Notes under the pieces: model-generated
Told to the model about the DNA's origin: nothing
Database searches by the model: none
What the model saw: only the letters and a program-made list of their open reading frames with translations
IMG/VR virus record: IMGVR_UViG_3300037503_000005
Location: 1 to 55,645 of that record
Source of the DNA: a virus
Direction: 5' to 3' (one strand)
Length of the DNA: 55,645 nt
Translations under genes and position numbers: made by a program
In this document: in pieces, positions 7,572 to 14,943 of the stretch
Layout of the letters: each line of letters begins with the position of its first letter
How positions within the stretch are numbered: position 1 is the stretch's first letter

Positions 7572-7842
7572 CGCCGTTTAGCCTCTCTCCGTGAAATATG
7601 ACGGGCATACCACGTTTGTTTGATAACATCGCGCGGTACTCTTCCAGCGTCATATCGCCTTTCTCTTGATTACAATTCCAACATGCCGGAACAACATTCT
7701 CAGGCGCGCGAGTACCACCCTGCCTGCGTGGTATTTTATGATCCAACGACATGCGGGCTCTATACTTCGACTTGCCGCAGTAAAAGCAGAAGTCACCGCA
7801 TCTTGAATAGGCTCGCTTTCGATGTCCTTTGCTGCTTCCCAT
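7519..7842 (-). CDS. HNH endonuclease
   Basis: 107 residues with a complete HNH core: CFYCG zinc knuckle, SLDHKIPRRQGG (the DH of the active site), ENVVPACWNCNQEKG (N and second zinc knuckle). Small HNH nucleases near terminase genes often assist cohesive-end or headful packaging; free-standing homing types also occur. An upstream stem-loop element at 7865-7896 is shared with another HNH gene at 26471. The last residues overlap the next gene. Confidence 0.85.
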   Translation of the reverse strand: MGSSKGHRKRAYSRCGDFCFYCGKSKYRARMSLDHKIPRRQGGTRAPENVVPACWNCNQEKGDMTLEEYRAMLSNKRGMPVIFHGERLNGDGELSHTGNRADAAQGT

Positions 7843-7864
7843 AAATCAGCACTCAATTCACATA

Positions 7865-7896
7865 GACCGCCAAAGGCGGCGTCCCTCGTCAAGATT
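7865..7896 (-). repeat. Stem-loop element shared by two HNH genes, copy 1
   Basis: On the minus strand this reads AATCTTGACGAGGGA followed by the hairpin GCCGCCTTTGGCGGTC, ending 22 bases before the HNH start at 7842. A copy with only a few differences stands at 26401-26431 upstream of the HNH gene at 26471. No protein-coding reason for the similarity is seen. Confidence 0.65.
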
Positions 7897-8012
7897 AAGA
7901 ATGTGGGTTCTGTGCTTCATTAACTTTCATCACGTGTCCACCTCTTTTCTGTTCGGGGGCGGTCGGTCAGCCCGTTTCAGGTTAAGCGGGAAAACTACAA
8001 GAGCCTTTCTGT

Positions 8013-8210
8013 CTACTGAGCTTTCGCGGTCTCAACCGCCCCACTCTCGGAAGCCTTTTTACATTCGCTGCAACTGTAAAACCAGAAGCCGTGCGGGCAA
8101 ATGTATTGGTCTTTACCGATACCCCGCCTGCCGACCACGTCCGTATCACAATCTTTCGAGTAACGGTGCGCCTGCTTATGCTTGGCACACCAACCACACT
8201 TGAGACACAT
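8013..8210 (-). CDS. Cys/His-rich putative zinc protein
   Basis: 65 residues with CLKCGWC near the start, an isolated Cys at about residue 21, CPHG at about residue 39 and CSECK near residue 50. The spacing suggests two zinc sites. It lies ten bases downstream of another small zinc-binding gene. Function unknown; too short and unlike HNH to call a nuclease. The 170 bases between its stop and the HNH start hold a possible 11-residue peptide frame and the shared stem-loop. Confidence 0.6.
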   Translation of the reverse strand: MCLKCGWCAKHKQAHRYSKDCDTDVVGRRGIGKDQYICPHGFWFYSCSECKKASESGAVETAKAQ

Positions 8211-8220
8211 AATTCCCCTT

Positions 8221-8421
8221 TCACATGGTCAAGAATCGTTCATCTTCGACTACGAGGTGCGGATATACTTCGCGGAAACAGTCATCACAAATAACATCGC
8301 AATCGTCAAGAGGCACGTCTGGAAAATGTTCTTGCTTTTCAGCCACTGCTTCCGCGTCGCTTCGTCCTTTCTCAATGGTTGAAAAACATCTAGCGCAAAC
8401 ATAAAAAGATGATTCAGCCAT
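8221..8421 (-). CDS. Small zinc-binding protein
   Basis: 66 residues with two CxxC pairs (CARC about residue 9, CDDC about residue 45) flanking an acidic helix. It directly abuts the stop of this strand's nuclease-like gene at 8422. Unknown role. Confidence 0.6.
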   Translation of the reverse strand: MAESSFYVCARCFSTIEKGRSDAEAVAEKQEHFPDVPLDDCDVICDDCFREVYPHLVVEDERFLTM

Positions 8422-8820
8422 CTATTTCTCTCCCTTCAAAGCACGCGAAACAAACCCCAGCGCCTTGCCGTTTTCTACGGTCTTAGCCGTGATGAGCAGG
8501 ACTGTGTAACCCATCAGCGATGCCTCCGTGTGCTTCTCATAATCATTCTCAAGTCCCTTCGTAGTAGCGTGTCCTAGCTTGCCCTTCGTATAAATCCCGC
8601 CCTGATAATCGGCAACAAGGTTAGGCTTCCAGTAGAAGTCATAGCGCCATTTTCTTGTCGGGTGAAACTTGAACTCGGTTTTTGGCTTAGGCAGTCCGCA
8701 AAGTTTTAGCTGTCTCAGAAACTGCGCCTTGTAATCGGTCTTAGGTGTTGGCGGACGGACTCTTGCCTGTGAGCCGTACCGCTCCCGAAAAGCTTTCGAT
8801 GTCATACGCTCTTGTGGCAT
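8422..8820 (-). CDS. PD-(D/E)XK-type phage nuclease (resolvase-like), atypical active site
   Basis: About 132 residues from the ATG at 8820 (MPQERMTSK). A later ATG at 8805 and an upstream GTG at 8856 are alternatives. The core reads FKFHPTRKWRYDFYWK, VADYQGGIYTKGKLGHATTKG, DYEKHTEASLMGYTVLLIT, which matches a widespread small phage nuclease family (VRR-NUC/resolvase-like) where the central strand normally carries Glu before xGG. Here that position is Asp (VADYQGG), so activity may be altered. Likely roles are branched-DNA processing or recombination. Confidence 0.7.
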   Translation of the reverse strand: MPQERMTSKAFRERYGSQARVRPPTPKTDYKAQFLRQLKLCGLPKPKTEFKFHPTRKWRYDFYWKPNLVADYQGGIYTKGKLGHATTKGLENDYEKHTEASLMGYTVLLITAKTVENGKALGFVSRALKGEK

Positions 8821-8897
8821 CCGTCCTGTTGCCGCCTCTGCATCAGCCGCACCCACTCTGGCGACCCACAGGAGCAGGGAAGTCGCGACGTGCTGCT

Positions 8898-9101
8898 TTA
8901 CGAACCCTGCTTATGAAGCTTTTCAACTGCCGTCTCAACATCAATCACATTTGAATTGAGATGCCCTAACTCATCTCGTATATCAAGCAAGACCTCCAGT
9001 TGTGCCTCAGCCAGAGAAAGCAATTTATTTGAAACGGTCGGATAACCGTCAGAAATAATATTTGCCACGTCGTTTTCAATTTCAGCTCTGTCTCTCATCA
9101 C
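8898..9101 (-). CDS. Small helical protein
   Basis: 67 residues, mostly helical with heptad-like Leu spacing (LLSLAEAQLEVLLDI), so probably oligomeric. ATGA overlap with the upstream zinc-binding gene. Not recognised. Confidence 0.6.
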   Translation of the reverse strand: MMRDRAEIENDVANIISDGYPTVSNKLLSLAEAQLEVLLDIRDELGHLNSNVIDVETAVEKLHKQGS

Positions 9102-9283
9102 GCCGCACGCCTCCCGTCACGTTGAACCACTTCAATCGAATAAATCCTTGAGCCGTCAGACAACTCAATTCCCTCTGCTTCATCACGCCTACGCCGATTT
9201 ATCTCTACCCATATATCGGCACGGCAGAATGAGCAGTACCGTCGATTCCGGTTGAGTATTGGTTTTCCGCATTGACAGGTCAT
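9098..9283 (-). CDS. Small zinc-ribbon protein
   Basis: 61 residues beginning MTCQCGKP and with CSFC at about residue 17, giving one four-Cys zinc site, followed by a basic helix and a beta-prone tail. ATGA overlaps on both sides. Unknown. Confidence 0.65.
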   Translation of the reverse strand: MTCQCGKPILNRNRRYCSFCRADIWVEINRRRRDEAEGIELSDGSRIYSIEVVQRDGRRAA

Positions 9284-9579
9284 ACAACTCCTTTTCCATT
9301 ACCCTTGGCATCCTCACGTCTGCCCTTTAGATACCCAGCCGCGTAGCCCTTCTTGTAATCCCTTTCGCGCTCCCGCCGAAACACATCATCTAAGGTTCGA
9401 GTTCTAAGCTGTGAGCCGACCTTCACCATAAAATCAATGACGGCGAATTCTTCATCAGTCAGTGATTCAATCTCCTTAGCTAACTGGTCTTTCATCTTGT
9501 CCGTCCCACACCTTCTGGCTCGTGTGCCAGAACTCACACCCGCTTTGTCTTTGCCCACTTCGTACCGCAGACAACCCAC
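9280..9579 (-). CDS. Charged hypothetical protein
   Basis: 99 residues from GTG at 9579 (AAGG ten bases upstream), or 71 residues from ATG at 9495 (MKDQLAKEI). The second start is attractive because the recognisable helical body begins there. The C-terminal half is very basic. Overlaps the next gene by four bases. Function unknown. Confidence 0.55.
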   Translation of the reverse strand: MGCLRYEVGKDKAGVSSGTRARRCGTDKMKDQLAKEIESLTDEEFAVIDFMVKVGSQLRTRTLDDVFRRERERDYKKGYAAGYLKGRREDAKGNGKGVV

Positions 9580-9617
9580 TTAAATTCACCTTCAAGCGTT
9601 ACTCTGTCCGAGTAGTC

Positions 9618-9845
9618 TTAGCTCTCGTCTGTCGCCTCTGTCTTTGAATACTTGGCGGAGCCTTTGACCACAGGCGAGATTCGCCAGAAGCCGTCACCGC
9701 CAGCACCGTATTGAACTTTAAGAATCGTTCCGTCAGAGAAGACGAGCAAAGTAGGTTCGTCATATTCGGGCGGGTTGAATTCTTCGTCAATATCGCCCTC
9801 TATCTCAATCAAATCATCGCTTGCGCCATAGATTGTTAATTTCAT
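9618..9845 (-). CDS. Conserved small hypothetical protein
   Basis: 75 residues beginning MKLTIYGASDDLIEIEGDI, a beta-rich, acidic opening that I recognise from many phage and bacterial hypothetical proteins. No catalytic residues can be named. Monocistronic-looking spacing on both sides. Confidence 0.7.
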   Translation of the reverse strand: MKLTIYGASDDLIEIEGDIDEEFNPPEYDEPTLLVFSDGTILKVQYGAGGDGFWRISPVVKGSAKYSKTEATDES

Positions 9846-9910
9846 CTTCTACCCTTTCGTTTCTCCTTTTAGAGTTCCATCTCCCGCCACCATGGGTAGC
9901 CGCCTTGGCC

Positions 9911-9958
9911 GTCTGATAATGATTTAGAAATACCCGATCAATGAATTGATTATCAGAC
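9911..9958. repeat. Perfect 10-bp inverted repeat in intergenic region
   Basis: GTCTGATAAT at 9911-9920 and its exact complement ATTATCAGAC at 9949-9958, separated by 28 A/T-rich bases, just after the primase-helicase stop. There is no T-run, so it is not a typical terminator. A binding site or RNA-stabilising hairpin is possible. Confidence 0.5.
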
Positions 9959-9965
9959 TCGGCAG

Positions 9966-11702
9966 TTACATCTTCTGTTCAGCTTCGCGCTCGTGACCTT
10001 CGATGTTTCGCGTGTAGCGTTCGTACTGCGGCACCGTCTCCGTAAATCTTCCCGACACCACATCGAAATAGAGTTCGCATTTTCCAATCCTGCCACATTC
10101 CCTGAACCTAACTTTCTGCACATGCACCTCAGTAGGCGAATGTTCATTCATCACGTCGCGCCACACTGAGAGCCCCATGTCAGCCTTGTTCCTGAAATGT
10201 GCGCTGCCACTAATATCGTAGAGAGTAGGTACGGGGTATGTACCTTGCTTGGGGTCTTTAGTAAGTTTGGTCGGATGAGCTACTAACCACAAGTGCTTTT
10301 CTTTCATGCGCACGAATCTTCGCATCCGTGTCAGGCTCTGACTGACATACTCCGTCTCATTCATACCGACAGGCCGCTTGTGCTCCAACTCATTCCACGG
10401 ATCAATGACCACGCCTTGAGTCTGAAACCCGCTCTCATCCGCCCACGACACGCAATCAAGAATCCCACTAACCGAGCAGCCGCCCTCATCCGGCAAGATG
10501 AAAACAAAGTGCTCATCCAGCCACCGCATCGCGTGCTCCATCGCAGATTCCGACATGCGCTCGACATCGCCTTTACCGAACGGCTGGCCTACGTGTATCG
10601 ACATCAGTTGCGCGGCATGTCTCTGAAGTGGTTGGTTCTCGATTGACGTGATAGCGATGCGCCAGTGATGCGTTTCAGCTAAATTGTGCAGGAGGGTATC
10701 AAGTACGGCAGTTTTGCCGTGGGAAGGTATGCCGGTAACGACCGTCCATTGACCAAGCTTGACCGTGTAGAACCAATCCAGGGAGGGGATGCCGGTGGAT
10801 AGGCCACCCCTCATACCGTTGTGATAGAGGTCGCGTATCTCGCCAGCCAGCTCACGTACAAAGTAAACGCCCTCTGGTCGCTCGCCATCCACTGCGGTTC
10901 GCTCTGGAAAGACGTGTACCGGATCATCGGGCGCGTACCTCGAAACGCTGTGTGCGATCTTGCGAACATCTCTATCAGGCAACGGCGGGTTGCATCGCTG
11001 CTCATTTTCAACCGATAGAGCTGCATAAATCGCTTCCTCGGTCATACCCCTGCGCCGCATGCTGCCCGCCAAACTCGTGAGCGCGTTATTGCGTGCGCCT
11101 TCGATGATCGGCTCGCCTTCGCCGCTGAAGGTCTGCGCGGGCTGCGGCTCGTTGAGCAGCATGACCAACCAGCCGGGGAGTTCGGGCAGCGCGTCAAACT
11201 CACCGCCCCACTGGTATCTGTTTCCGCTCACATGGAGGGACGGAGAGACTACGATGTAACCACCATCGCCGCGAACATCAATCCCTGCCCCCAAGCGAGT
11301 AGAGTTCTGAATGTTGCGGACACGAAAGCCGGGATGCTTGAAGAGAAGATGCCAACCGCCTCCCCCGGTCTGTGCATACACCTTCTCACTGAATTGTCCG
11401 TACTGTTCTTGAAGCTGTGTGATGCTTTGTGTACCGCCATGCCGTGGGTCTATGTCCAGAACTACGAAACCAGAAACTTCGCCAGTCGCTACAGCGATAT
11501 TCGCATCCGGCCACATCCCCCACCACTCCTGAATTTTCTTGGGATCATCCGTCGCGTCCAGCAACCCGTTCATGGTACGCGGGTGTTTGCCAACATCCGA
11601 GCAGGCAGGTTTATTACACGAACATCCCTGCGCCGTGGGGGTGTGGAGTGGAAATACTTTCCAGCCGAGTTCGGCATAGGACAGTGCGGCATCAAGCATC
11701 AT
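9966..11702 (-). CDS. Bifunctional primase-polymerase / replicative helicase
   Basis: 578 residues. The N-terminal Prim-Pol domain (residues 1-about 190) shows GKHPRT, IAVATG and VVLDIDPRHGG; the DxD supplies metal ligands. A primase C-terminal helical linker follows (GARNNALTSLAGSMRRRG, about 215-270). The C-terminal SF4 (DnaB/Twinkle-like) ATPase has Walker A GIPSHGKT, Walker B GVVIDPWNELE, then LWLVAHPTK and SGSAHFRNKADMGLSV. It should prime and unwind DNA at the phage fork. Its start overlaps the RNase H stop (ATGA). Confidence 0.93.
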   Translation of the reverse strand: MMLDAALSYAELGWKVFPLHTPTAQGCSCNKPACSDVGKHPRTMNGLLDATDDPKKIQEWWGMWPDANIAVATGEVSGFVVLDIDPRHGGTQSITQLQEQYGQFSEKVYAQTGGGGWHLLFKHPGFRVRNIQNSTRLGAGIDVRGDGGYIVVSPSLHVSGNRYQWGGEFDALPELPGWLVMLLNEPQPAQTFSGEGEPIIEGARNNALTSLAGSMRRRGMTEEAIYAALSVENEQRCNPPLPDRDVRKIAHSVSRYAPDDPVHVFPERTAVDGERPEGVYFVRELAGEIRDLYHNGMRGGLSTGIPSLDWFYTVKLGQWTVVTGIPSHGKTAVLDTLLHNLAETHHWRIAITSIENQPLQRHAAQLMSIHVGQPFGKGDVERMSESAMEHAMRWLDEHFVFILPDEGGCSVSGILDCVSWADESGFQTQGVVIDPWNELEHKRPVGMNETEYVSQSLTRMRRFVRMKEKHLWLVAHPTKLTKDPKQGTYPVPTLYDISGSAHFRNKADMGLSVWRDVMNEHSPTEVHVQKVRFRECGRIGKCELYFDVVSGRFTETVPQYERYTRNIEGHEREAEQKM

Positions 11703-12163
11703 GCTACTTTCCTCCGTGCCTCTTCATACGCAATCCGCGTCAAGGCATCTGCTACATCATTCTCGTCACGCCTAACCCATCTCAGGCTCGCGTTTGGCAA
11801 ATCCCTGAGCAAGTTCTGACACTCGTTGCGAAATGGGATTAAATGTTTCGCATGACAATCCCATGCACCATTCACCTGTTGAACCACGAGGTTTGAGTCT
11901 GTGAAGATGTCGGCGTGAGCTTCACCGTCGTACTGTTCAAGCCACCTGAGCGCAGCGCGGACGGCGCGATACTCACAAACATTGTTCGTGATGCCTTCGC
12001 CGGGACGGGCGATGCACGCCCAAGCCTGGTGCAGAGGCGTAGGACGTTCTGCCCCTCGTGTGCCGCTGACATCGCCCTCAAACGCAATGAAAGCACAGCA
12101 TCCGAACCCGTCAGGGTTAGTCGGTTCGGTTAAACCGTCGCAGAAAATTGTTATCTGTTTCAT
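11699..12163 (-). CDS. rnhA: Ribonuclease H (type I)
   Basis: 154 residues. The four acidic catalytic residues are visible: Asp in ITIFCDG, Glu in NNVCEYRAV, Asp in IFTDSNLVV and Asp in ENDVADALT. It would remove RNA primers during phage replication, matching its place between replication nuclease and primase-helicase genes. Coupled by overlaps on both sides. Confidence 0.92.
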   Translation of the reverse strand: MKQITIFCDGLTEPTNPDGFGCCAFIAFEGDVSGTRGAERPTPLHQAWACIARPGEGITNNVCEYRAVRAALRWLEQYDGEAHADIFTDSNLVVQQVNGAWDCHAKHLIPFRNECQNLLRDLPNASLRWVRRDENDVADALTRIAYEEARRKVA

Positions 12164-12601
12164 TTATTCTCCCTGCTCGCCGTGTTCAAACCTTGCCCTG
12201 CGAGCCTTCAAAAGCGACGGAGCGCGCATCGCATCAAAGCGGCCTTCCAGCATAATTACCTCGCCAAATTCTGCGATAAATCGGCAGTAAAGAAATGTAA
12301 TGTTGGGGCTGATTTCGCCGTGTAAAATCATGCCGTCGCGTTGGGACAGCCGACACAGGCGAACAAACTTGGCCTGTTCTTCGTCGGTCGGAAATGTACC
12401 TTTCACTTCAACCCAAAGATTCTTTTCCGTCAGAAGAAAGTCAGGGAGATACCACGTCCCACCAAGATCGTAGCCTTCGCTCTCGTAGCTGTATGCCCAC
12501 CCTTCGGCGTCAAAAAAGACAGCCCACCGTGCCTCAAGGCGCGAGCGAAACCTGTAGCCGTTGTAGTTTGTTTCAATGGCTTTGATGGTCGAATCACTCA
12601 T
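12164..12601 (-). CDS. PD-(D/E)XK nuclease
   Basis: 145 residues from the ATG at 12601, which overlaps the initiator stop (ATGA). The core is typical: YNGYRFRSRLEARWAVFFD, then TWYLPDFLL (Asp) and LWVEVKG (ExK). Such phage proteins are endonucleases tied to replication or recombination. A longer frame starting upstream is not needed. Confidence 0.85.
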   Translation of the reverse strand: MSDSTIKAIETNYNGYRFRSRLEARWAVFFDAEGWAYSYESEGYDLGGTWYLPDFLLTEKNLWVEVKGTFPTDEEQAKFVRLCRLSQRDGMILHGEISPNITFLYCRFIAEFGEVIMLEGRFDAMRAPSLLKARRARFEHGEQGE

Positions 12602-13383
12602 AGTACCGGCGGCCTCTCTCTCTTGATTGTTCCAACACTCACGAAACTTTCCAGCTTTGAACCGTTGCGGCAAATCAGGGTTAAATCATCGTAGGCTTGC
12701 CCGCGTTCGTTCTGCCCTCTGTGGAAAGGGGAAGCGCGGCAACCGTCGATTGCCTTTTTAATCACTTCGACGGTGTAGCCCTCCCTGAGTCTGGCACGAA
12801 TCACCCTCTCCCTCTCCGGTGTTAGTCTGGCTTGGGGATGCTCCAGTGATTCTTGCCAGTAGGAAAAAACTTCCTGTACAGCCGTCGAGCCGTTAGGGCT
12901 CGACAATGTAGTTTCTTTCTTCTTGGGTTCTTTCCTAGAGGGTTCTTTCTTTATTTCATGTGGTGAACTTGTAACTTCACTGTATGAACTTGCAACTTCA
13001 TCCTGTGAACTTGCTAGTTCATGTGGTGAACTTGCAAACCGCTTGATATTGTCAGGCCAGATGTCCGTGAGAGTGATAACGTGGCGTGCTTTTCCGCCGT
13101 GAGGGTTCTCTTCTTCCTTGACGTGAATCAAGGATTTTCCGGCCAGTTCGATCCTTGCGGTGGTGAGCGCGTCTTTGGCCTTGCTGACCATTCCTGCGCT
13201 CATGCCCGTCTCTTTGGCTAGGGTGGCCGTAGACTTCCAGCACTCGCCCTGCTCGCCAGCCGTGCGCTTCAAGTGAAGGTATAAGGTCAGTTCAAACGGC
13301 GATAAGCCGAGCGTGAAAACCACGTTCGGAATCTCCGTGCGGTAACGTCTGCCGTCGCCCGCGTCTGAAACTGCCTGCCTCAA
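12598..13383 (-). CDS. Replication initiator (HTH, lambda O/DnaD-like layout) containing iterons
   Basis: 261 residues. An N-terminal winged-helix-type domain (residues about 20-110, with STATLAKETGMSAGMVSKAKDAL) is followed by a repeated linker of about seven-residue units (SSPHELA, SSQDEVA, SSYSEVT) and a C-terminal domain with YWQESLEHPQARLTPERE. The linker DNA is four direct 21-bp repeats, the arrangement of phage origins embedded in their initiator gene. The gene heads the replication cluster. Start is TTG at 13383 with GGGAG nine bases upstream. Confidence 0.8.
   Translation of the reverse strand: MRQAVSDAGDGRRYRTEIPNVVFTLGLSPFELTLYLHLKRTAGEQGECWKSTATLAKETGMSAGMVSKAKDALTTARIELAGKSLIHVKEEENPHGGKARHVITLTDIWPDNIKRFASSPHELASSQDEVASSYSEVTSSPHEIKKEPSRKEPKKKETTLSSPNGSTAVQEVFSYWQESLEHPQARLTPERERVIRARLREGYTVEVIKKAIDGCRASPFHRGQNERGQAYDDLTLICRNGSKLESFVSVGTIKRERPPVL
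12964..13047. repeat. 21-bp iterons, candidate phage replication origin
   Basis: Four direct repeats, each beginning TGAACTTG, start at 12964, 12985, 13006 and 13027, an exact 21-bp period; the first three also share ACTTCA/AGTTCA downstream. They lie inside the initiator gene. By analogy with lambda ori inside gene O, they are the likely binding sites of the encoded protein. Confidence 0.65.
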
Positions 13384-13404
13384 CTCTGATACTCCCTGTG
13401 TAAA

Positions 13405-13499
13405 AAGCTAATGCCCCCGTACCACCGAGACGCGGCGACGAGTCCACAACAGCGACGAAGGGACGCGTTTAGCGCCTGTTGGTACGGAGGCATCAGCTT
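13405..13499. repeat. Long imperfect inverted repeat upstream of initiator gene
   Basis: Arms of 20 bases (AAGCTAATGCCCCCGTACCA at 13405-13424 and its near-complement at 13480-13499) with a 55-base GC-rich loop. It lies in the leader of the initiator gene. A second, perfect small hairpin (CGTGTCT-AA-AGACACG) is close by at about 13542-13557. Possible roles are a structured 5' RNA, a regulatory RNA or part of the origin. Confidence 0.6.
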
Positions 13500-13588
13500 C
13501 CGCGCTACTAAGGATAGTATTCGGTTGTGAAAGCCGCCTTCCGTGTCTAAAGACACGAAAAACGCACCCCTTCGTCGCTATCCCCATG

Positions 13589-13681
13589 TTACCACAAATC
13601 CTCATCTCGTGGTTGAAAAACTTCACGCCACCACTCGTAATCCTCCGTGGTGATTTCATCCGGCCCGATCAATTCTTTCAT
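13589..13681 (-). CDS. Small acidic peptide
   Basis: 30 residues (begins MKELIGPDEITTEDYEWW) with AGGAG six bases before the ATG, an excellent start. Downstream of the GIY-YIG frame. Unknown. Confidence 0.5.
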   Translation of the reverse strand: MKELIGPDEITTEDYEWWREVFQPRDEDLW

Positions 13682-14063
13682 CGCTATCTCCTAGTTTGTA
13701 CCCCGTTAGATTTGGGGTCGGTTCAACGTAAAACAACTTGCCCACGCCCCGCTCAGTTCCGGCCTCACAAAAGAATGCTAAATCCTCATCCGTGAGGTTG
13801 AACCACTCGCCATTGATACGCCTCGATTTGAAATAGTCATGAAAGTGCCACTCACATCTCGAGATATCATTCGTGCGTAATGCGTGTACGAGTTGCACCT
13901 TGAAGGGCAACACCAAGCCGAATTGTGACAGTCTGTTTTTGAGTACCTTTGCTTTGCCAATTTTGTAGCCATAGTCACTCCGCAGCAGGTAAACAAATCC
14001 GGGTGTTGGTGTTGCCCCAAGGTAATTACTGCGCCGTTTGCGCTTGTTTAGAAAGGGACCACA
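13656..14063 (-). CDS. GIY-YIG (T5orf172/Mug113-type) nuclease frame without a start, -1 to the SSB gene
   Basis: The open frame contains a full GIY-YIG domain: GFVYLLRSDYGYKIGKA, RLSQFG, then CEWHFHDYF and NGEWFNLTDEDLAFF. No ATG, GTG or TTG occurs before the domain; the first such codon (GTG inside FGLVLPF) would remove the GIY and YIG strands. The frame is -1 relative to the upstream SSB-like gene, which ends on the canonical slippery heptamer C-CCT-TTC (14057-14051) directly before its TAA. A -1 shift there would give a fusion of about 272 residues. Otherwise it is an unusual-start gene or a decayed one. Confidence 0.65.
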   Translation of the reverse strand, partial: CGPFLNKRKRRSNYLGATPTPGFVYLLRSDYGYKIGKAKVLKNRLSQFGLVLPFKVQLVHALRTNDISRCEWHFHDYFKSRRINGEWFNLTDEDLAFFCEAGTERGVGKLFYVEPTPNLTGYKLGDSDERIDRAG

Positions 14064-14473
14064 TCAGGCTCAGGCTGTCGGTTTCCCTGAGCTATGCCTC
14101 CGAATGGAGCTTGCCCCTGCGCCTGCTGGTTAATGGTTTGTGCGTTGTGTTGCTGGGGAAGTTCCGAGTCAACACGGATACAGTGCGTGGGCTTGCCTTG
14201 GTATTGTGTGATGTCCGGTTTGAGAGTGATGCGCGCGCCGACCCATGAAGTGTAGTCTTCAGTTCCGAGCAGCATGGCGATCATGCGGGCGTTGGTGGCG
14301 TTCAGAGCAAGGCGTTTGCCGCTGCCTTCCTGAAAGTCCAGTACGATCTTTTTGTCATCGCCTACCGATTCGACGGCAGAGGCTTTAATGGTGACATGGA
14401 CTTTCTGGCCTCTCAGGTCTTCAACTTTTAGAAAGCTTGACTTGGACTCGTAAATGTCATTGATGTTTGGCAT
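14048..14473 (-). CDS. Single-strand DNA-binding-like protein with acidic PF tip
   Basis: 141 residues. The body (residues 1-110) looks like an OB-fold phage DNA-binding protein: VHVTIKASAVE, KRLALNATNARMIAMLLG, SWVGARITLKP, then a Gln/Gly-rich linker and the C-terminal tip EPDVVPF, like the partner-docking tip of bacterial SSB. Located among replication/recombination genes. The final Pro-Phe codons form part of a slippery CCCTTTC followed by the stop. Confidence 0.72.
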   Translation of the reverse strand: MPNINDIYESKSSFLKVEDLRGQKVHVTIKASAVESVGDDKKIVLDFQEGSGKRLALNATNARMIAMLLGTEDYTSWVGARITLKPDITQYQGKPTHCIRVDSELPQQHNAQTINQQAQGQAPFGGIAQGNRQPEPDVVPF

Positions 14474-14519
14474 TGTTCTTTCCTCTTTCTTGTTGTGGCT
14501 CGACTCGTCTACTGACCCG

Positions 14520-14891
14520 TCATCGCCATTGTGGTTGCGGTGCAGAAGCTAATTCGGCCTCTGCCTGATTTGTTCTCGCAAGTGTCTGGTAAGCTGATAG
14601 CGTGGCTTTCAGAGCGTGTACATATTCTCTTGCTGCTTCGCGCTCGGCTTCCGCGATGTGAGCCGCCAGACGTTCGGACTCACACACCTTGTCAACCTTC
14701 GCCGTTTTCTCTGGTATCGTTCCTTCGGCGTTCAGGTAAGCTATCGACTTTGCGCGCCTGTAGTTATTCTCGGCTTCAGCCCAATTTCTACCGGCTGTGC
14801 GCAGGTCATTAACAGCATCCAATAACTTGTTGGTCAGGTCTTTTAATTGATCGTTCAACTCGGTAAACGAGTAGATTTCAGATAGTGTCAT
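14520..14891 (-). CDS. Helical phage protein beside SSB
   Basis: 123 residues from ATG at 14891 (GGAG upstream). Almost wholly helical and coiled-coil: KSIAYLNAEG, AAHIAEAEREAAREYVHAL, LSAYQTLARTNQAEAEL. I have seen this pattern in phage genes next to recombination or SSB genes; a function is not assigned. An oligomeric accessory replication factor is likely. Confidence 0.65.
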   Translation of the reverse strand: MTLSEIYSFTELNDQLKDLTNKLLDAVNDLRTAGRNWAEAENNYRRAKSIAYLNAEGTIPEKTAKVDKVCESERLAAHIAEAEREAAREYVHALKATLSAYQTLARTNQAEAELASAPQPQWR

Positions 14892-14943
14892 TTCTCTCTT
14901 CTCCTCTACGCTTCCCAATCAGGGTTAAGCCGTGTGGCGCGGC

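Noticed and set aside
7650-7892. 80-residue leftward frame across the HNH gene
   Set aside because: Shadow of the HNH gene; the HNH motifs are in the other frame.
7865-7896. IscB/HEARO-type guide RNA upstream of HNH
   Set aside because: The HNH proteins are small, lack RuvC and bridge-helix parts, and the shared element is only about 32 bases; only the weaker claim of a shared stem-loop is kept.
12964-13047. CRISPR array
   Set aside because: The 21-bp repeats are directly adjacent with no unique spacers and lie in a coding sequence; they are iterons.
13408-13659. 83-residue leftward frame over the inverted repeat
   Set aside because: It overlaps structured DNA and a better-started 30-codon gene; Arg-rich random-like sequence.
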